Origin: CAZZNQ01 sp964655775
GTDB lineage: Bacteria; Planctomycetota; Brocadiia; SM23-32
DNA length: 9,506 nt
Assembly (NCBI GenBank): GCA_964655775.1
Contig: CAZZNQ010000121.1
Span: forward strand, 1 to 9,506
Direction: 5' to 3'
Positions 6,276 to 9,506 of the stretch are shown piece after piece (position 1 is the stretch's first letter; every line of letters begins with the position of its first letter). The notes under the pieces are model-generated. The model saw only the letters and a list, made by a program, of their open reading frames with translations, made no database searches and was not told the DNA's origin. Position numbers and translations under genes: made by a program.

Positions 6276-6749
6276 ATGGCTAAAGAAAAATCAGGCACAA
6301 AGCTGGTGGCCCGCAACCGGCGGGCGCGCCGCGAGTTTGAGATAGACGAGACCTACGAGGCCGGAATGGTGCTTGTGGGCTCGGAGGTGAAGAGCCTGCG
6401 CGAAGGCAACTGCAGCATCGAGGAGGCGTTCGCGCGCCCCAAGGACGGCGAGATCTGGCTGTTCGACATGCACATAGCGCCGTACGAGCAGGCGACCATC
6501 GACAAGCACGATCCGAAGCGTCCGCGCAAGCTGTTGCTGCACAAGCGGGAGATCGCGCACATCATCGCGCAGTGCACCCAGCGGGGCTTCACGCTGGTGC
6601 CCACGCGCGTCCACTTCCGAAACGGACATGCCAAGGTAGAGATCGCCCTGGCCCACAGGCGGAAGATGTGGGACAAGAGGCAGAAGACCGCCGAGCGTCA
6701 GCGCAGGAAGGATGCCGAGGCGGCACTGGCCCGGCGCAAGCGGCGCTGA
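6276..6749 (+). CDS. smpB: SmpB, tmRNA-binding ribosome rescue protein
   Basis: This is a 157-residue SmpB of normal length. SmpB binds tmRNA (ssrA) and delivers it to ribosomes stalled at the end of broken messages for trans-translation. The N-terminal VARNRRARREFEI block, GSEVKSLREG (residues 35-44), the HxPKRPRKLLLHKREI-like central segment and the basic C-terminal tail (HRRKMWDKRQKTAERQRRKD), which enters the mRNA channel as a helix, are all present. The start is fixed by the family: conserved sequence begins about ten residues in. There is no clear Shine-Dalgarno before the ATG (AACAGAACA). It follows the ABC-F gene by 78 bases on the same strand. The tmRNA gene itself is not in this window. 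Confidence 0.97.
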   Translation: MAKEKSGTKLVARNRRARREFEIDETYEAGMVLVGSEVKSLREGNCSIEEAFARPKDGEIWLFDMHIAPYEQATIDKHDPKRPRKLLLHKREIAHIIAQCTQRGFTLVPTRVHFRNGHAKVEIALAHRRKMWDKRQKTAERQRRKDAEAALARRKRR

Positions 6750-6766
6750 ACGCCCGGGCCGGGCGT
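6750..6766. terminator. Hairpin between convergent genes, possible bidirectional terminator
   Basis: ACGCCCG (6750-6756) and CGGGCGT (6760-6766) form a 7-bp stem with a three-base GGC loop. It fills the gap between the smpB stop codon and the stop codon of the opposing gene, which ends at 6766. No T-run follows on either strand, so termination would need Rho or another aid. The location supports a role in separating the two converging transcripts. Confidence 0.5.
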
Positions 6767-7944
6767 CAGCTACCCCATTCGCAGCGGGAATCCACGAGGT
6801 CGATCAAGTCAGCGTCGGCCTGTGGGTCCAGCCCGCAATGTTGCGTGAGGACTTCGCGCAGGGGCATGGACGTCTCCCCCGTCCGGCGCGCGATGGTGAT
6901 CGCTGCCGCCACGCCCGTCGCGAAGGCCGCCGGCTCGATGCCCTGGCCGCCCACAATCCGCAGCCCGTGGATCAGACGTTCGGCCGGGGCCAGCTTGCGC
7001 ATGATGCCCCGCACGCCGCGCGATATGGGATCGTGGAACACAGGGCAGGTCACGCGCCGCCGGACGGAGTCGCAGTAGTTGAGCAGATCGGAGCGGTCGA
7101 TGGCGGCGCCGTGCTTGGCCAGCAGCGCGGGGACGGTCTCCCCGGCATGGCACCGACGCCCGAGAGCCATGACGTCGGGGTCCGCGCGCAGTTCGTCGAC
7201 GTACTCGATGTCCTTGAGGTGCCCGACGCAGGCGATGACGGCGTGGTAGGCGTTGTGGACCAGGAGCTTGCGATCCTCCAGGGCATGGAATCGGTCGGCC
7301 GGAACGGCCCTGACGGCGGCCGGCAGCGCCGACAGCCCCTCGGCCCGGGACTCCTCGACCGTGATCCCGTAGCACGGGTCCGCCAGCACGGCATCGGCCA
7401 CGCCGTTGGCCACCGGCCGCGCACCCGCTTCGCCCGGCGGCACGATCTTGCACATTCGGCCCACCACCGTGTCGCCGGCGACGAACCCCGGCGCGGCGCC
7501 TCCGGCCCTGGACGCGACGGCATCTCGCAGCTTGCCGGCCACGTCCACACCGTTCTCGCAGCAGAATACGTGGAGCGGATCCCTGGAGCCCCGCACGCCG
7601 GCTGCGGCGGCGAGCACGGGCGCCAGATCCGTCAGGTTGCTCTCCCCCACCGCCGTGAAGACCAGGTCGGCCGCCGCGAGTGCCTCAAGGGCCTCGTCGG
7701 TCACCGAACCGGGCTCCTTGACGATGGCGGAGACGCCGTCGACCTCCGCCGGGAGGAGGGCCAGCCCGGTCTGGTTGATGGTGTAGCTGCCGCCGCGCGC
7801 AACGGCCCGCACCAGGTCGGCCTTGGGCGTGATGTCCACGAAGGTGATGGCGCAGTCCTGGGAGAGTTCGGGTCCCAGGAAGCCCAGACCCAACGCGCCT
7901 GCGCCGAACACCACGCAGCGGAAGTCGCGATCGCCCATCGTCAT
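6766..7944 (-). CDS. Mannitol-1-phosphate dehydrogenase-like oxidoreductase
   Basis: A 392-residue protein of the polyol-specific long-chain dehydrogenase family, near the length of MtlD (about 382). Family members interconvert a sugar alcohol or its phosphate with a ketose using NAD. The N-terminal Rossmann loop is GAGALGLGF (14-22). The catalytic motif KLLVHNAYH (226-234) has the Lys, Asn and His spacing of E. coli MtlD (K-x4-N-x2-H), and CCENGVD (128-134) matches the conserved EN loop. It is not next to a mannitol PTS, so the substrate is unknown; a sugar or sugar-acid relative is equally possible. It lies 17 bases after a hydrolase gene and is probably in the same operon. AGGGGAG (7949-7955) precedes ATG 7944 by 4 bases and a second ATG at 7938 by 10; either could be used. 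Confidence 0.8.
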   Translation of the reverse strand: MTMGDRDFRCVVFGAGALGLGFLGPELSQDCAITFVDITPKADLVRAVARGGSYTINQTGLALLPAEVDGVSAIVKEPGSVTDEALEALAAADLVFTAVGESNLTDLAPVLAAAAGVRGSRDPLHVFCCENGVDVAGKLRDAVASRAGGAAPGFVAGDTVVGRMCKIVPPGEAGARPVANGVADAVLADPCYGITVEESRAEGLSALPAAVRAVPADRFHALEDRKLLVHNAYHAVIACVGHLKDIEYVDELRADPDVMALGRRCHAGETVPALLAKHGAAIDRSDLLNYCDSVRRRVTCPVFHDPISRGVRGIMRKLAPAERLIHGLRIVGGQGIEPAAFATGVAAAITIARRTGETSMPLREVLTQHCGLDPQADADLIDLVDSRCEWGS

Positions 7945-7961
7945 GAAACTCCCCTGTGCTG

Positions 7962-8864
7962 CTAAGCGGCGTGGACGTCGGCCTCGTCCTCAACGGGATT
8001 CGACAGCGTGCCGATGCCCTGAACGGTGCATTCCACCACGTCATCCGGGCGCAGGAAACGGGGCGGCTTCTGCGCGAAGCCGACGCCCGGCGGCGTCCCC
8101 GTCGCCACCAGATCGCCGGGCTCCAGCGTCAGAATGCGGCTCAGATACTCAACGATCTGCGGCACGGTGAAGACCATCTGCCGGGTGTTGGACGACTGCA
8201 GCATCTTTCCGCTGACGGTGCAGGTCAGGTCCAGGTCGTGCGGGTCCGACACCTGGTCGGCCGTGACCAGCCACGGGCCCGTCGGGCAGAACGTGTCGAA
8301 CGACTTGCCCAGCATCCACTGCCCGCCGGCCTTTTCGAGCTGGTAGTCGCGCGCGCTCACGTCGTTCAGAACCGTGTAACCGGCCACGTGGTCCAGCCCG
8401 CGCCCCTCCGGCACGTGGCGGGCCGTACGTCCGATCACGAACGCCAGTTCGACCTCGTAGTCCACCTTGTGCGAGACGCGCGGCAGGCATATGGTTGCGC
8501 CCGGCCCGATCACGCTGGTGGCGGCCTTGGAGAACACCACCGGCTCCTCGGGCACGTCCATTCCGCCCTCGGCCGCGTGGTCGCGGTAGTTCAGCCCGAG
8601 GCACAGCACCTTGCCCGGCCGCGGGATGGGCGCAAGCAAATCGACCTCGGCCAGGGGCGTGGAGTGCTGCTCGGCAAAGGCCGGATCGGTCTCGCAACGC
8701 TCCTCCAGCTCGCGGACCAGCTCCAGGCCGTTCTCGCGGGCCAGCATCTCCTTCAAGCTGCCCGAAAGCCGGCCGGCGCCGGCGGCAACGAGATCCACCA
8801 CCGCTTCCCCGCGCACGATGCCATACCGAATATCCGAATCAGCAGCGTAAGTCGCCAGTTTCAT
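7962..8864 (-). CDS. Fumarylacetoacetate hydrolase family protein
   Basis: A 300-residue FAH-family enzyme. The family cleaves C-C bonds of diketo acids or hydrates and decarboxylates related keto acids, using a divalent metal. The metal site is visible as E137-x-E139 in DYEVELAF and D168 in VLNDVSARD. The N-terminal KVLCLGLNYRDHAAE (85-99) carries the conserved His 96, and LGKSFDTF (186-192) and ATGTPPGVG are standard landmarks. AGGAG (8873-8877) lies 8 bases before the ATG. It sits between a MoxR ATPase gene (43 bases upstream) and the dehydrogenase (17 bases downstream). With the dehydrogenase it suggests a catabolic step on a sugar acid, such as the diketo-deoxy-acid hydrolases of fucose or rhamnose routes, but many FAH substrates exist and this is inference. 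Confidence 0.9.
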   Translation of the reverse strand: MKLATYAADSDIRYGIVRGEAVVDLVAAGAGRLSGSLKEMLARENGLELVRELEERCETDPAFAEQHSTPLAEVDLLAPIPRPGKVLCLGLNYRDHAAEGGMDVPEEPVVFSKAATSVIGPGATICLPRVSHKVDYEVELAFVIGRTARHVPEGRGLDHVAGYTVLNDVSARDYQLEKAGGQWMLGKSFDTFCPTGPWLVTADQVSDPHDLDLTCTVSGKMLQSSNTRQMVFTVPQIVEYLSRILTLEPGDLVATGTPPGVGFAQKPPRFLRPDDVVECTVQGIGTLSNPVEDEADVHAA

Positions 8865-8907
8865 GTCTTCAGCTCCTGCGTGGTTTCGGGTCGCGCGGCG
8901 GGCGAAG

Positions 8908-9506
8908 CTACTCGTACTTGCCGATCTCCGGCTCGGGCAGTTCTTCGAGCAGGCGCCGGACCACCTGCACGCTGTCGACGCCCTCCGCCTGAGCCTGGAA
9001 ATTGCACGCGATGCGGTGCCGCAGCACCGGCACGGCCACGCCGCGTATGTCGTTGGTGGAGACGTTGAACCGCCCGTCCATCGCCGCCATCGCCTTGGCG
9101 CCCAGAATCAGGTGCTGCCCGGCGCGCGGCCCGGCGCCCCAGTCGACCATCTGGTCCACGAAGTCCGGTGCCTCCGGCGAACCCGGCCTGGACGCGCGGA
9201 TCAGCGCAGTCGCGTACTGCACGATGAACGGCGCCGCCACCACCTCCTCGACCAGATCCTGCATGTCCAGTATCTCCTGCCCGGAGATAGTGCTCTCCAG
9301 GTCCACCTGCTGGCCGTGCGTGGTCTCCGCCAGGATGCGCTCCTCGACGGGGCCGTCGGGATAGTCGATGTAGATGTTGAACATGAACCGGTCGAGCTGG
9401 GCCTCGGGCAGCGGGTACGTTCCCTCCTGCTCGATGGGGTTCTGGGTGGCGATCACGAAGAACGGGCGCGGCAGGTCGTAGGTGGTCTGGCCGACGGTCA
9501 CCTGCC
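8908..9506 (-). CDS. MoxR-family AAA+ ATPase, C-terminal part (cut by window edge)
   Basis: Only the C-terminal part of about 199 residues is in the window; the 5' end lies to the right. The frame runs open to the edge as QVTVGQTTYDLPRP, and the V (GTG, 9499-9501) is internal, not a start. ATQNPIEQEGTYPLPEAQLDRF is the hallmark MoxR segment, with sensor-1 Asn in ATQNP and the arginine-finger region LDRF. The C-terminal lid follows (GPRAGQHLILGAKAMA, then VLRHRI). MoxR proteins act as chaperone-like ATPases, often with a DUF58 or von Willebrand factor A partner. Here the gene downstream is a metabolic hydrolase after 43 bases, so no such partner follows; one may lie upstream outside the window. 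Walker A and B are not visible. Confidence 0.9.
   Translation of the reverse strand, partial: QVTVGQTTYDLPRPFFVIATQNPIEQEGTYPLPEAQLDRFMFNIYIDYPDGPVEERILAETTHGQQVDLESTISGQEILDMQDLVEEVVAAPFIVQYATALIRASRPGSPEAPDFVDQMVDWGAGPRAGQHLILGAKAMAAMDGRFNVSTNDIRGVAVPVLRHRIACNFQAQAEGVDSVQVVRRLLEELPEPEIGKYE

Noticed and set aside
6712..7965. 417-codon plus-strand frame opposite the dehydrogenase gene
   Set aside because: It overlaps the smpB 3' end in another frame and mirrors a gene with clear Rossmann and catalytic motifs on the minus strand.
1..9506. CRISPR array, rRNA, tRNA, phage or integrative element
   Set aside because: There are no regularly spaced repeats, no tRNA or rRNA-like sequences, and no integrase, transposase or structural phage genes in the window.

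Overview
The window is a gene-dense, GC-rich bacterial chromosomal segment. It comes from no lineage I can name with confidence; the gene set and base composition fit an uncultivated high-GC Gram-negative-type bacterium, but nothing here is phylum-diagnostic. There are eight real genes plus one candidate three-codon leader ORF. The long alternative frames are GC-driven shadows.

Left part, plus strand. A 338-base gene-free stretch holds a perfect palindrome, a repeat-like motif and a terminator-like hairpin. It leads into tldD (metalloprotease subunit), tldE/pmbA (its non-catalytic partner) and an orphan beta-class DNA methyltransferase. These three are closely spaced and probably one operon.

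Centre, plus strand. A sigma70-type promoter at 4021-4048 opens a leader of about 260 nt upstream of an ABC-F ATPase gene. The leader has a three-codon ORF (Met-Cys-Ala-stop) with a good Shine-Dalgarno, a long rod-like hairpin, and a near-perfect intrinsic terminator just before the ABC-F gene. Segments 4089-4096, 4199-4207, 4229-4236 and 4241-4248 can pair A:B, B:C or C:D. That is the logic of a ribosome-mediated transcription attenuator, and it is the most interesting object in the window. smpB, the tmRNA-binding ribosome rescue factor, follows, so this block is about translation stress.

Right part, minus strand. Reading right to left there is a MoxR-type AAA+ ATPase (cut by the window edge), a fumarylacetoacetate-hydrolase-family enzyme and a mannitol-1-phosphate-dehydrogenase-like oxidoreductase, all tightly spaced. 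The last two suggest sugar or sugar-acid catabolism. The operon converges on smpB, and a hairpin fills the 16-base gap between the two stop codons.
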